From: an uncultured Marinilabiliaceae bacterium
Lineage (GTDB): Bacteria; Bacteroidota; Bacteroidia; Bacteroidales; Marinilabiliaceae
DNA: 64,000 bases
Reading direction: 5' to 3'
Assembly: GCA_937920475.1 (NCBI GenBank)
Contig: CALEUX010000015.1
Location: 62,001 to 126,000, forward strand
Made by a program: the position numbers and the translations under genes. Positions within the stretch are counted from its first letter, which is position 1. Each line of letters opens with the position of its first letter. This document shows, piece after piece, positions 36,309-45,250 of this stretch. Below the pieces are notes generated by a model. That model was not told where the DNA came from. It saw only the letters and a list, made by a program, of their open reading frames with translations, and searched no databases.

Positions 36309-37478
36309 CTATCTATATTCTAAGGCTGGCCAGTCCTCTTTATGAATAAAGAAATATTTTTTTTCTTCGGGATGTGTCCAAATTACCAACTGCTGACCTG
36401 CCGAAAGATGCCTTGATTTCAGATTGTTCCATTTTTGTACATCTTCTACCCGACATCCGTAGAGCATGGCGACACGGTGAAAAAACTCACCTGGAGCAAC
36501 TTTGTGAACCACCTTTACTCGTCCTTTGGTATCGCCAATTGGTGGCAAATGTGCAATTGGCGGGCCTTTTTCTTCTTTAAGATCGCCCCTTTTACGCGAA
36601 TAAATCAGCACATTCTCTTTTGGCAACAGAATACGCACCGGGGTTGAAACAACAGGAATAAAATCACGGATATAAACAGGGTTCAGCATTCTTATGGTTT
36701 CCACAGGCAAATCGAGCAACTTGGATAATTGGGCAAAAGAAATACTTTTATCTACAAATACAATATCCAGATCATCATAGCCATATTTGGGCGGCTCAGG
36801 TTTAATGCCGTAGCTTTCGTAGTAATTCATCACATAATTAACAGCTATAAAAGCAGGCACATAACTACGTGTTTCGCCTGATAAATGCTGTCGGATTTTC
36901 CAGAAATCGGTTTGCCCCCCCGATTTATATATGGCTTCGTTCACGGTAGCAATACCGCCATTATATGATGCCAGGGCCAGATTCCAGTCGTTAAAATTTT
37001 CGTAGAGGTACTTCAGATAACGGGCCGCCGCATCGGTTGATTTTACAGGATCACGCCGCTCATCAATATAGGATGTTATTTGCAAATCGACCACCCGGGC
37101 AGCATGAAACAGAAATTGCCATAAACCGATGGCCCCTGATGTGGATTTGGCCTCAGGGTCGAGCGCCGATTCCACAATGGCCAAGTATTTAAGTTCGAGC
37201 GGTAACCCCAACCTGTCGAGATGTTCTTCAAATAAAGGGAAAAAAAGTTCAGCCCGTCCAATAATTCTGGCCAGATGGTCGCGGCGGCGTATGGTATACA
37301 CGTCGATATAAGCCTGAACATCGCTGTTATAAACCAGCTCCATTGGCGTAAGTGCATTCAGAGCTTTGATTCTTTCTTCAACAACCTGTGGGGAAACCAT
37401 CACCTGACCGGCACTGCTTTGCGAAAACAACACGGTATAAAAACCAGTAAATAACAATGAAACAAACAATCTGCGCAT
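36309..37478 (-). CDS. Lytic transglycosylase with LysM domain (MltD-like)
   Basis: 389 residues with a signal peptide. The SLT catalytic core has the Glu in LKYLAIVESALDPEA near 113 and the GAIGLWQF motif. YNGGIATVNEAI follows. The C-terminus is a LysM repeat (HKVAPGEFFHRVAMLYGC... to SAGQQLVIW). It cleaves peptidoglycan glycan chains with anhydro-MurNAc formation. The LysM part would bind the glycan. Confidence 0.9.
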   Translation of the reverse strand: MRRLFVSLLFTGFYTVLFSQSSAGQVMVSPQVVEERIKALNALTPMELVYNSDVQAYIDVYTIRRRDHLARIIGRAELFFPLFEEHLDRLGLPLELKYLAIVESALDPEAKSTSGAIGLWQFLFHAARVVDLQITSYIDERRDPVKSTDAAARYLKYLYENFNDWNLALASYNGGIATVNEAIYKSGGQTDFWKIRQHLSGETRSYVPAFIAVNYVMNYYESYGIKPEPPKYGYDDLDIVFVDKSISFAQLSKLLDLPVETIRMLNPVYIRDFIPVVSTPVRILLPKENVLIYSRKRGDLKEEKGPPIAHLPPIGDTKGRVKVVHKVAPGEFFHRVAMLYGCRVEDVQKWNNLKSRHLSAGQQLVIWTHPEEKKYFFIHKEDWPALEYR

Positions 37479-37663
37479 ACAAACAACCTTGATTAATCTG
37501 TCTGGAAACTATCTTAGTTCGTGTTTAAATTTAAACAGCTTCTTAATAATAACGCTCAAAAAAAACAGAAAAGGCCCGATGAACAATAAATTCAGGGGGC
37601 CGTACTCTGAAAGAAATCAAAACCTAAGCGAATAAAAACCCGGTTTATCCAAAAAGGCAAACT

Positions 37664-37873
37664 CTATTTAAGAGCTTCTTTTTTGGAGTCATCCTCTTTT
37701 CTGGGTGTATCATCGGCTTCGTTTCGGGCTTTTTTAAACTCTCTCATACCCTGTCCTAACCCTTTCATGAGTTCGGGTATTTTTCTACCTCCAAAAAGAA
37801 GTACTATCGCAAGAATAATGAGAATCCATTCCCATCCTCCGGGCATTGCCAAAAAAAACAGTTGAGCAGTCAT
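37664..37873 (-). CDS. tatA: Twin-arginine translocase subunit TatA/E
   Basis: 69 residues. One membrane helix (GWEWILIILAIVLLFGGRKI) precedes an amphipathic helix (MKGLGQGMREFKKA) and a charged tail, the standard TatA form. It forms the pore or membrane-weakening part of Tat export of folded proteins. No tatC is in the window. A TAACTTTG box lies upstream. Confidence 0.92.
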   Translation of the reverse strand: MTAQLFFLAMPGGWEWILIILAIVLLFGGRKIPELMKGLGQGMREFKKARNEADDTPRKEDDSKKEALK

Positions 37874-37895
37874 AAATATTGGTTTTAGCTATCTA

Positions 37896-37903
37896 CAAAG
37901 TTA
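37896..37903 (-). promoter_or_regulatory. -7 box of tatA
   Basis: Minus-strand TAACTTTG lies about 23 nt before the tatA ATG and just past the rseP stop. Motif-only, but the sequence match is perfect. Confidence 0.45.
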
Positions 37904-37918
37904 CAAATGAATTTCGGA

Positions 37919-39238
37919 TTATTTAAATATCCACTTAAACAAATCGTTGCCATTGGCATAAAGCAATAATCCAAGCAAAAGAACCATCCCCGTAATTTGG
38001 GCATACTCCATAAATTTTTCGCTGGGCTTTCGACGTGTAACCATCTCATAAAGAAGAAACAACACGTGACCACCATCCAGAGCAGGTATGGGTAATATGT
38101 TCATAAAGGCCAGAATCAAGGATAAAAAAGCTGTATTGTACCAGAAACTTTCCCAATTCCAGGAGGTTGGGAACAAACTTCCTATGGCTCCAAAACCACC
38201 AATTTGTTTGGCTCCTTCGCGGGTAAATACCAGCTTTAGTTGTTTTACATAGTTAACAAGGAGGTTGAGGCCTTTACTAATGCCAGCCGGCAACGCTTCA
38301 AAAAAGCCATACGTTACCACCTTATACCCCAAAATTTCGGTTGGTGATTTAGAGCCAAACCCAATTTTTCCGTCCTGGGTAACAGGTATTGAGAGCGATA
38401 AGGTATCAGTACCTCTTAAAAGACCTATTTCAACAGTTTTACCCATATTACGACCCAATTCGGCCACCAACTCGTTGTAAAAGGGTGTCTCTACTCCATT
38501 AACCGAAAAAATGTTGTCGTATTTCATTATTCCGGCTTCACTGGCGGGCATCCCCGGAATTATCGAGTCAACCACAGCAGGATAGCGGTAAAACGCAAAC
38601 ATGCGAACCTCTTCCGATAAAAGTCTTTTCTTGATGTTGGCCGGAACCGACAGCGTGAAGACTGAATCGCCACGCAGCACAGTCATTTCCGAAGGCTCTT
38701 CGAGCATCAGATAACGACCCACCATCTGCACATTGTCAATCACAAAAGTATCTACTTTTAACACTCTGTCGCCATCCTGCAGGCCAAGTTCATGACCAAT
38801 TGGATGATAGAAAAATCCGTAACGGGCATTCTCGGCAGGTATATAACTTTCGCCCCATTTAAACAATATGAGCCAAAATATTACAAAGGCAGTAATGAAA
38901 TTAACCAAAACGCCACCAACCATAATCAGTAACCGCTGCCACGATGGTTTTGCCCTAAATTCCCATGGTTGGGCAGGTTGGGCCAGTTGCTCCTTGTCCA
39001 TCGATTCGTCAATCATCCCCGAAATCTTCACATATCCGCCCAGCGGAAGCCATCCCACTCCATATTCTGTTTCACCCTTTTTAATTTTAAAAAGAGAAAA
39101 CCACGGATTAAAAAACAGGTAAAACTTCTCGACTCTGGTTTTAAATAACCTGGCGAAGAAGAAATGACCAAACTCGTGAAGAATAACTAATATGGATAGG
39201 CTAAGGATAAGTTGCAGTGCTTTAATTAAAAAATCCAT
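37919..39238 (-). CDS. rseP: RseP-type site-2 zinc metalloprotease
   Basis: 439 residues. The first membrane helix carries HEFGHFFFA with the zinc ligands near 21-25. A GGYVKISGM segment follows. One or two PDZ-like domains occupy the middle, and the C-terminal membrane part has NILPIPALDGGHVLF with the third ligand. It cuts membrane-anchored regulators such as anti-sigma factors. It lies downstream of dxr, a pairing common in Bacteroidota and other bacteria. Confidence 0.93.
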   Translation of the reverse strand: MDFLIKALQLILSLSILVILHEFGHFFFARLFKTRVEKFYLFFNPWFSLFKIKKGETEYGVGWLPLGGYVKISGMIDESMDKEQLAQPAQPWEFRAKPSWQRLLIMVGGVLVNFITAFVIFWLILFKWGESYIPAENARYGFFYHPIGHELGLQDGDRVLKVDTFVIDNVQMVGRYLMLEEPSEMTVLRGDSVFTLSVPANIKKRLLSEEVRMFAFYRYPAVVDSIIPGMPASEAGIMKYDNIFSVNGVETPFYNELVAELGRNMGKTVEIGLLRGTDTLSLSIPVTQDGKIGFGSKSPTEILGYKVVTYGFFEALPAGISKGLNLLVNYVKQLKLVFTREGAKQIGGFGAIGSLFPTSWNWESFWYNTAFLSLILAFMNILPIPALDGGHVLFLLYEMVTRRKPSEKFMEYAQITGMVLLLGLLLYANGNDLFKWIFK

Positions 39239-39267
39239 CTGATAAGTTTTCTTTTATGTTTCCGGCA

Positions 39268-39275
39268 CAAATATA
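39268..39275 (-). promoter_or_regulatory. -7 box of rseP
   Basis: Minus-strand TATATTTG, a perfect TAnnTTTG match, 30 nt before the rseP ATG. It would let rseP be expressed apart from dxr. Confidence 0.45.
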
Positions 39276-39296
39276 TTCTTTTTCTGGTATTTCTAA

Positions 39297-40451
39297 CTAT
39301 TTCCGGATAAATGAAGCGGCAACAGCGCGCGCTTCACTGTCTGTATCAATGTAATCGCTAAAAGCAGGCTTCTCAATAAAAGCAACTTTATTAATGGTTT
39401 GTTCAATGATGAACGACATTTCTACGAAGCCGCTTTTACCATTTAAAAACGCATCCACAGCCACTTCGTTAGCAGCGTTCAGGATGCAAGGCGTATTGCC
39501 ACCTTGCTCCATGGCCACGAAAGCAATGGAGAGATTTCTGAAAACCGACACATCGGCGTACTCAAAGGTGAGGCTGGGATAATCCATAAAGCTAAACCTT
39601 GGAAAATGGTTTGGCAACCGCAGCGGATAACCCAACGCATATTGAATTGGCAATCGCATATCGGGCAATCCCATTTGTGCTTTTATAGAACCATCGGTAA
39701 ATTGAACCATGGAATGAACGATGGATTGCGGATGCACCACCACTTCAATCTGTGATGGCTGTAAATTAAATAACCATCGGGCCTCGATGGCTTCGAGCCC
39801 TTTGTTCATAAGCGATGCCGAGTCGATAGTGATTTTATTGCCCATTTTCCAGTTGGGATGATTCAATGCCTGGCACCGTGTTACCTTGCGCAAAAAATCA
39901 ACACTTTTCCCTCTGAATGGGCCGCCGGAAGCAGTTAGAAAGATTTTTTCAACCAGATTGGCCTTCTCGCCCTCCAGACATTGAAATATGGCAGAATGCT
40001 CCGAATCGACCGGAATAAGCGGTATGTTCTTGATTTTTGCCATCTCCATAATAAGCTCACCGGCCACTACCAAAGTTTCTTTATTGGCCAACGCAACCGG
40101 AATGCCAGCCTCCAAAGCCCTGTAAGTGGGCAAAAGTCCGGCAAAACCAACCAGCGCCGACAAAACCATATCAATATTCGACATGGCAGCCACCTGCGCC
40201 ACTGATTCGTCGCCCGCAAAAACCTTTATCGGCTCGCTGGAGAGCGCCTCCTTTAAATATTGGTATTTTTCCTTGTTGGCAATTACAACAATATTGGGCT
40301 GATATTTTTTGGCTTGACGAATAAGCACATCAACATTATTGTTGGCGGTTAAAACCTCAACCGAGAATAATTCGGGATGGGCATCCACCACTTCGAGTGC
40401 CTGTGTCCCAATGCTTCCTGTGGAACCCAATATGGCAAGGCGTTTCTTCAT
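39297..40451 (-). CDS. dxr: 1-deoxy-D-xylulose 5-phosphate reductoisomerase
   Basis: 384 residues. The NADPH-binding start LAILGSTGSIGTQALEV, ALANKETLVVAGELI, and the metal-site VDSEHSAIFQCL with LTASGGPFRG identify it. It makes 2-C-methylerythritol 4-phosphate, the committed step of the non-mevalonate isoprenoid route. The gene lies between the M23 peptidase gene upstream and rseP downstream. Confidence 0.95.
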   Translation of the reverse strand: MKKRLAILGSTGSIGTQALEVVDAHPELFSVEVLTANNNVDVLIRQAKKYQPNIVVIANKEKYQYLKEALSSEPIKVFAGDESVAQVAAMSNIDMVLSALVGFAGLLPTYRALEAGIPVALANKETLVVAGELIMEMAKIKNIPLIPVDSEHSAIFQCLEGEKANLVEKIFLTASGGPFRGKSVDFLRKVTRCQALNHPNWKMGNKITIDSASLMNKGLEAIEARWLFNLQPSQIEVVVHPQSIVHSMVQFTDGSIKAQMGLPDMRLPIQYALGYPLRLPNHFPRFSFMDYPSLTFEYADVSVFRNLSIAFVAMEQGGNTPCILNAANEVAVDAFLNGKSGFVEMSFIIEQTINKVAFIEKPAFSDYIDTDSEARAVAASFIRK

Positions 40452-40517
40452 AAAAAAAGAGAGCTTTTTTGTTTGGCTGGCGATCAGTAATGCAGATTCT
40501 GAAATAGCGATTGTTGA

Positions 40518-41402
40518 TTAAAATGATATGTATTCCTGTGGATTTAAAGGCATACCGTTGTACCACAACTCGAAGTGCAGATGCGGTCCGGTAGTCAACT
40601 CACCCGAATTGCCAACCCGTGCAATGGCCTCGCCGGCTTTTACCGATTGACCTACCTCTTTCAACAAACGCTCGTTGTGTTTATAAATAGATATCAGATT
40701 ATTAGGATGTTGAAGTTGTATAACATAGCCTGTTTCAACTGTCCAACCCGAGAAAACCACCATACCATCCATTACTGCCGAAACCCGGGCGCCCGGAGCT
40801 GCCACAATATCGACCCCGTAATGACCTTTGGAGTCGCCAAAAGCATTAACAACCATTCCCTTTATAGGACTGAAGAAAAAGGTATTCTCCAATGCCACAA
40901 CCCTTGCGGGTGTTTGCTTTACCGATAAATTAAACCGCTCCTCGCGCTCTACCTGCTTACGAAACAATGAATCCTGCTCCGAGCGGGAGAACTGAATTTG
41001 TGTACGCGATTCAGCTGTAGCACTCTCATTGACTTTATCGTCGGGCGATGCCGACATTTCGGGCTCTTCGCCCTTTAACACAGCCTGAAAATTGCGAATA
41101 AAGCGGTCGCGTTTGTTAATTTCAATCACCAGCGAATCGAGCCTTTGTGCATTACGTACTATGAGTAAACGCTCATGTGGACTTGGGTATCCGGGAATAA
41201 ACTCGCGCAAGCTGGTAAATGCAATTAATAGTGTAACTAAAATAATGAGTAGTATGATAAACGAACCTACATAGGTAAATACATTCAAACGCGATAGCCT
41301 TAACACTACTACCTCTTCATAAGTCTGTTCGTTAAATATGGCCAGCTTATATTTACTGCTGAGTTTTTTTAGCAGCGAACTTTTTTTCTTACGTGTTACC
41401 AT
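40518..41402 (-). CDS. M23-family membrane-anchored metallopeptidase
   Basis: 294 residues. One membrane helix at about 35-62 (FTYVGSFIILLIILVTLLIA) anchors it, followed by a short coiled coil. The C-terminal LytM domain has GHYGVDIVAAPG and GPHLHFELWYNG, the HxxxD and HxH zinc ligands. Such enzymes cut peptidoglycan peptides or activate other hydrolases. A TAAATTTG box lies just upstream. Confidence 0.9.
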   Translation of the reverse strand: MVTRKKKSSLLKKLSSKYKLAIFNEQTYEEVVVLRLSRLNVFTYVGSFIILLIILVTLLIAFTSLREFIPGYPSPHERLLIVRNAQRLDSLVIEINKRDRFIRNFQAVLKGEEPEMSASPDDKVNESATAESRTQIQFSRSEQDSLFRKQVEREERFNLSVKQTPARVVALENTFFFSPIKGMVVNAFGDSKGHYGVDIVAAPGARVSAVMDGMVVFSGWTVETGYVIQLQHPNNLISIYKHNERLLKEVGQSVKAGEAIARVGNSGELTTGPHLHFELWYNGMPLNPQEYISF

Positions 41403-41424
41403 TCAAACAATGTTAAAGTGCCAA

Positions 41425-41432
41425 CAAATTTA
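41425..41432 (-). promoter_or_regulatory. -7 box of the M23 peptidase gene
   Basis: Minus-strand TAAATTTG about 23 nt before the ATG at 41402. Perfect consensus, no clear -33. Confidence 0.45.
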
Positions 41433-41592
41433 TAAAATAATACCGGATGAGGCTAAAAAACCTAAATTAATTGAGCAGAGAGAATAATGATTATATACCT
41501 GTCCAACAACAATATAGCGTCATATATAAAATGAAACGTTATTTTTTTTCAAAAAAAACCACATTCGTTTAGGCAGATAAAAATAAAACCTC

Positions 41593-41600
41593 TATATTTG
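41593..41600 (+). promoter_or_regulatory. -7 box of the initiator tRNA gene
   Basis: TATATTTG, with a TTT about 22 nt upstream as a weak -33, lies 70 nt before the tRNA. It implies a 5' leader of about 65 nt that RNase P would remove. Confidence 0.55.
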
Positions 41601-41670
41601 CAACCGCAAAAATAAAAGAAATGTCTTGACGTTTGCGCTTAAAAAGTAAACAAAAATATTTAAGATATAT

Positions 41671-41743
41671 TGCGGGGTGGAGCAGTTGGTAGCTCGTTGG
41701 GCTCATAACCCAAAGGCCGTCAGTTCGAGTCTGGCCCCCGCTA
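41671..41743 (+). tRNA. Initiator tRNA-fMet (CAT anticodon)
   Basis: A full cloverleaf of 73 nt can be drawn. The acceptor is TGCGGGG with CCCCGCT, the D stem GAGC/GCTC, the anticodon arm TTGGG-CTCATAA-CCCAA with CAT, and the T arm GTCAG-TTCGAGT-CTGGC. The unpaired 1-72 position (T-T) and three consecutive G-C pairs at the base of the anticodon stem are initiator features. CCA is not encoded: CTA follows the discriminator A, so the tail must be added by nucleotidyltransferase. Confidence 0.93.
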
Positions 41744-41748
41744 CTAGG

Positions 41749-41790
41749 AACCTCCTTTGAAAATCAAATTTTCAAAGGAGGTTTGTTTTT
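41749..41790 (+). terminator. Strong intrinsic terminator after tRNA-fMet
   Basis: A perfect 16-bp hairpin, AACCTCCTTTGAAAAT with loop CAA and its complement, is followed by GTTTGTTTTT. It begins 6 nt after the tRNA discriminator base. It should end the tRNA transcript before the convergent alanine dehydrogenase gene. Confidence 0.92.
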
Positions 41791-41827
41791 ATACGGAATA
41801 GGCTTATTCTCGAAGAATTATTTAAAC

Positions 41828-43051
41828 CTAAAACGCCGCCATCAGCAACCCAATGTCTTTAAATGGCAAATTAAGGTGGTTGCCGATGTGGCTGTTGGTA
41901 AGAATGCCTTTATAGATATAGGTTCCGTTACTAATACCCAAATCTTCTTTAATAAGTTGATGAATACCCCCCGTTTCGGCTAAGCGAAGCAAGGTTGGCG
42001 CAAAAATATTACTGAGAGCAATGGATGCCGTGCGTGACACCCGCGATGCCACATTGGGCACAAAATAGTTCACCACGCCTTTATCGTTAATGATGGGATT
42101 ATCGAGGTTGGTGCTGACAGATGTTTCGAAACAACCACCATTGCCAACGCTTAAATCCACAATAACAGAGCCGGGCTTCATTTTTGATACCTGTTCTTCG
42201 GTAATATAAAAATTAGGATTATCGTCGAAATAGCGCAGGCTGGCCACTACGGCATCAGCCGATTTCAGAGCTTTCGATAACACCTGCGGATGCAGAATTG
42301 AAGTAAACAGTCGTTGCCCCACATTACGCTCCAACTCTTTCAGGTTTTGGTACGAGTTGTCAAATACCTTTACCTGACAACCAAACCCAAGCGCAGCCCG
42401 TGCAGCAAACTCGCCGGCGGTTCCCGCTCCAATAATCACCACTTCGGCAGGCGAAACACCGGTAATACCCCCCAGAAGCACGCCTTTCCCTCCCCTCGCT
42501 TTGCTTAAATACTCCGAGGCGATGGTGATGGCAGCATATCCCTCTATTTCGCTCATGCTTCGAATAACAGGATAGCAACCGACCTCATCCTTCAAAAATT
42601 CGTAGCCAATGGCATTTACCTTAGTATCCAAAAGGGCCGAAAATGTTTCGCGGGTCTGGCGGGGCATGTACAAAAACGACATCAGCAACTGGTTGGGCTT
42701 CAGCAGAGCCACTTCATCGGGGGTGGGCGGAGAAATTTTTAAAACAACTTCACTCTTAAACACTTCTTCTTTGGAGGCAGCAATAATACCGCCAGCTTCA
42801 GAAAAATCATGGTCGAAGTAATTGGCGGCATCACCCGCTCCTTTCTCAATAATAACTTTATGACCATTATCGGCCAACAATTCAACGCCTTGTGGTGTAA
42901 GAGCAATTCTATTCTCTGAGCTATCGGCCTCTTTTGGAATACCAATGGTGAGTGAGCGTTGTTTACGCTTTGTTTCCAACATTTCTTCACGTGGAATTAA
43001 CTGTGTCTGCCTAATTGCAAAATAAGAAGCCCGCTTTTCGTATTCAGCCAT
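41828..43051 (-). CDS. ald: Alanine dehydrogenase
   Basis: 407 residues, longer than many by an N-terminal extension of about 35 residues. GIPKEADSSENRIALTPQGVE is the substrate-side start, EVVIIGAGTAGEFAARAALG the NAD-binding glycine motif near residue 207, and SIVHSM-like elements are absent as expected. It is in the alanine dehydrogenase/PNT superfamily and likely interconverts alanine with pyruvate and ammonia using NAD. The call to alanine rather than transhydrogenase rests on the single-chain soluble form. Confidence 0.85.
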   Translation of the reverse strand: MAEYEKRASYFAIRQTQLIPREEMLETKRKQRSLTIGIPKEADSSENRIALTPQGVELLADNGHKVIIEKGAGDAANYFDHDFSEAGGIIAASKEEVFKSEVVLKISPPTPDEVALLKPNQLLMSFLYMPRQTRETFSALLDTKVNAIGYEFLKDEVGCYPVIRSMSEIEGYAAITIASEYLSKARGGKGVLLGGITGVSPAEVVIIGAGTAGEFAARAALGFGCQVKVFDNSYQNLKELERNVGQRLFTSILHPQVLSKALKSADAVVASLRYFDDNPNFYITEEQVSKMKPGSVIVDLSVGNGGCFETSVSTNLDNPIINDKGVVNYFVPNVASRVSRTASIALSNIFAPTLLRLAETGGIHQLIKEDLGISNGTYIYKGILTNSHIGNHLNLPFKDIGLLMAAF

Positions 43052-43398
43052 AACCAGTTGTATGAAAAATGAAGGAGAATTAATGTAGCAAGATAGGAAA
43101 TAATCGTGATAAGTGGATGCAAATTTGTGCGAAAAGATAGAATGGAATCAAATCGTTTGAGTCAAAGTAATTTGGCAATAACCATACTTACACCCTTCTT
43201 ATTCCTCTAAATATCTTATCCCGAGACTCGGAATTCCGTGAACTTCAATTCTAATCATATTTATAAATTTCTATTTCAATCCGATCATATCGAAAAAAAC
43301 AGTAAAGTTCTTAAATTTGTCATCAATGGGTGTAGAGTAATCACCTGAATTATTTAAAACTGACTATAGTGAGAATTTTACAACATATTAAATCGCAG
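43052..43398. other. 347-bp divergent gap
   Basis: It separates ald (minus) from the Ig-domain gene (plus). I see a TAAATTTG box at 43312 for the plus-strand gene and a near-palindrome TCCCGAGACTCGGAA near 43219. No ald promoter was recognised. Confidence 0.5.
43312..43319 (+). promoter_or_regulatory. -7 box of the Ig-domain lipoprotein gene
   Basis: TAAATTTG, perfect consensus, about 80 nt before the ATG at 43399. The GTG at 43369 is the other possible start. Confidence 0.5.
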
Positions 43399-45246
43399 AT
43401 GAAAGAGGGCTTCCTGCATACTAAGGTTATTCATTTATTAAAACTCAGAAATTGGGTTGACATAACCATACTGCTTTCATTCCTGATTTTTTTGGCCTGG
43501 GGCTGCGCCAGTACAGGGTATCCAACCGGAGGTCCAAAAGATGTTGACCCTCCGGTTGTTCTGCGTTCCAATCCACCTGCCAATTCTTTAAATTTTAAAG
43601 GGAAGGAAATTGTAATCTCTTTTAATGAAATCATTCAGGTTAAGGATATTTTTCAAAAACTGGTTGTTTCGCCACCGGTTAATAAACGGCCTGTTGTTAC
43701 AGCCCGTGGGCGCGAGTTGGTTATCAGGTTTGAAGAGGATTTGCAACCCAACACCACCTATACACTCGATTTTGCCGATGCCATCAGCGACAACAACGAA
43801 GGAAATGTGTTACAAGATTTCAGGTTCTCCTTTTCAACAGGGATGGTGGTCGACAGTTTGTCTGTTTCCGGGTTTCTTTTCGATGCCACCAACCTGGCAC
43901 CGGTTGCAGGGGCGCTGATTATGATACATAAAAATCAGGCCGATTCGGCATTTAAAACCCAGGTGCCGATTCGTCTGGCCAAAACCAATCAGGATGGAGG
44001 GTTTTCTGTTCAAAATGTGGCACCTGGCGAATACCGGCTTTATGCTTTGGAAGATGCCAACAGAAATTATATTTACGACCAACCTGGCGAACGCATTGCC
44101 TGGCATTCTGATTTGGTGATTCCTTCAATCGAGTACCGCCAAAGGATCGATTCTATCGGTCCCGACTCGTCGATGGTAGTTAACTACAGAGCGTTTTTAC
44201 CCGACAGTCTTCAGGTTTTTTTATTTCAGGAAGACAATGCGCCTCAATACTTAAAAGATAATAAACGACCTTCACGTAACAGGATTGATTTTGTTTTCAA
44301 TCGTCCTAATAAAATTCCGGTTGATTTCTCGCTGGCCAGGGAACCATCTGCAAAAAACTGGTTTATCCACGAACGAAGTTTGGAGCAAGACTCCATAACG
44401 GTTTGGTTAACCGACTCGCTGCATATTAAAAGCGATTCATTGTTTATGTCGCTGCGTTACCAAGTGCTTGACTCTTTAAAACAACCTGTCTTTAAGACTG
44501 ATACCTTAAATGCCTTTTTCTTTCAGAGGGGTGGAGAAGAAAGTCGCCCACGCAGGCGCGACCAGCCTAAGGAGATTTCCACTCTTAAACCTGTAAGTTT
44601 AAAGCGAACCCTTGAAATTCTCAGCGATTTCGACCTTGTATTTCCAACACCGGTTAATCAATACGATTTATCAAAAATACAACTGTTTCAGGTGGTTGAC
44701 ACCGTTCAGGTTCCCGTAGAGTTTGCTTTAATACGCGACTCGGTTCGGTTACGGCGCTTTATTATCGATTATCCCTGGGAACCTGGCGGGAAGTATGAAT
44801 TTTTGGCTGATTCAGCGGCTTTTACCGATATTTACGGATTGACATCAAGTACCATTAAACAATCGTTCGGCGTTAAAACCATCGATAGCTACGGTATTAT
44901 TTATGTTGATATTGCCAATCCTCAGCCAAACTGGATTATTCAGGTATTAAACCAGCAGGAAAAGCTGGTGCGACAGTCGAAAATTCCACGCAACGGGAAA
45001 ATTGGGTTTCAGTTTTTACGCCCTGGCGATTACTTCCTTCGCATTTTTGAAGATGCCAACGAAAATGGTATCTGGGATACAGGCGATTTTGACAAAGGAC
45101 AACAGCCTGAACGGTTGATGTATTTTCCCGAGTCAGTAAACATCCGGGCCAATTGGGATCGAATTGTTCCCTGGAATCCGGCAGCTTTCGATATTCATGA
45201 TTTTGTGAAACGTAACAGAAAGAAAACAGGACAACAACGGAGATAA
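43399..45246 (+). CDS. Ig-like (Big_5) surface lipoprotein
   Basis: 615 residues from the ATG at 43399; the track uses the GTG at 43369. A membrane-type signal ends in lipobox-like LAWGC. GYPTGGPKDVDPPVV begins a Big_5/SbsA Ig domain (about 40-140), then further beta-rich parts and SdrD/Cna-like repeats (GGFSVQNVAPGEYRLYALED; LRPGDYFLRIFEDANENG). It is an envelope protein widespread in Bacteroidota, with no known activity. It runs 4 nt ahead of the DUF3108 gene, so the two are co-expressed. Confidence 0.82.
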   Translation: MKEGFLHTKVIHLLKLRNWVDITILLSFLIFLAWGCASTGYPTGGPKDVDPPVVLRSNPPANSLNFKGKEIVISFNEIIQVKDIFQKLVVSPPVNKRPVVTARGRELVIRFEEDLQPNTTYTLDFADAISDNNEGNVLQDFRFSFSTGMVVDSLSVSGFLFDATNLAPVAGALIMIHKNQADSAFKTQVPIRLAKTNQDGGFSVQNVAPGEYRLYALEDANRNYIYDQPGERIAWHSDLVIPSIEYRQRIDSIGPDSSMVVNYRAFLPDSLQVFLFQEDNAPQYLKDNKRPSRNRIDFVFNRPNKIPVDFSLAREPSAKNWFIHERSLEQDSITVWLTDSLHIKSDSLFMSLRYQVLDSLKQPVFKTDTLNAFFFQRGGEESRPRRRDQPKEISTLKPVSLKRTLEILSDFDLVFPTPVNQYDLSKIQLFQVVDTVQVPVEFALIRDSVRLRRFIIDYPWEPGGKYEFLADSAAFTDIYGLTSSTIKQSFGVKTIDSYGIIYVDIANPQPNWIIQVLNQQEKLVRQSKIPRNGKIGFQFLRPGDYFLRIFEDANENGIWDTGDFDKGQQPERLMYFPESVNIRANWDRIVPWNPAAFDIHDFVKRNRKKTGQQRR

Positions 45247-45250
45247 GGTA

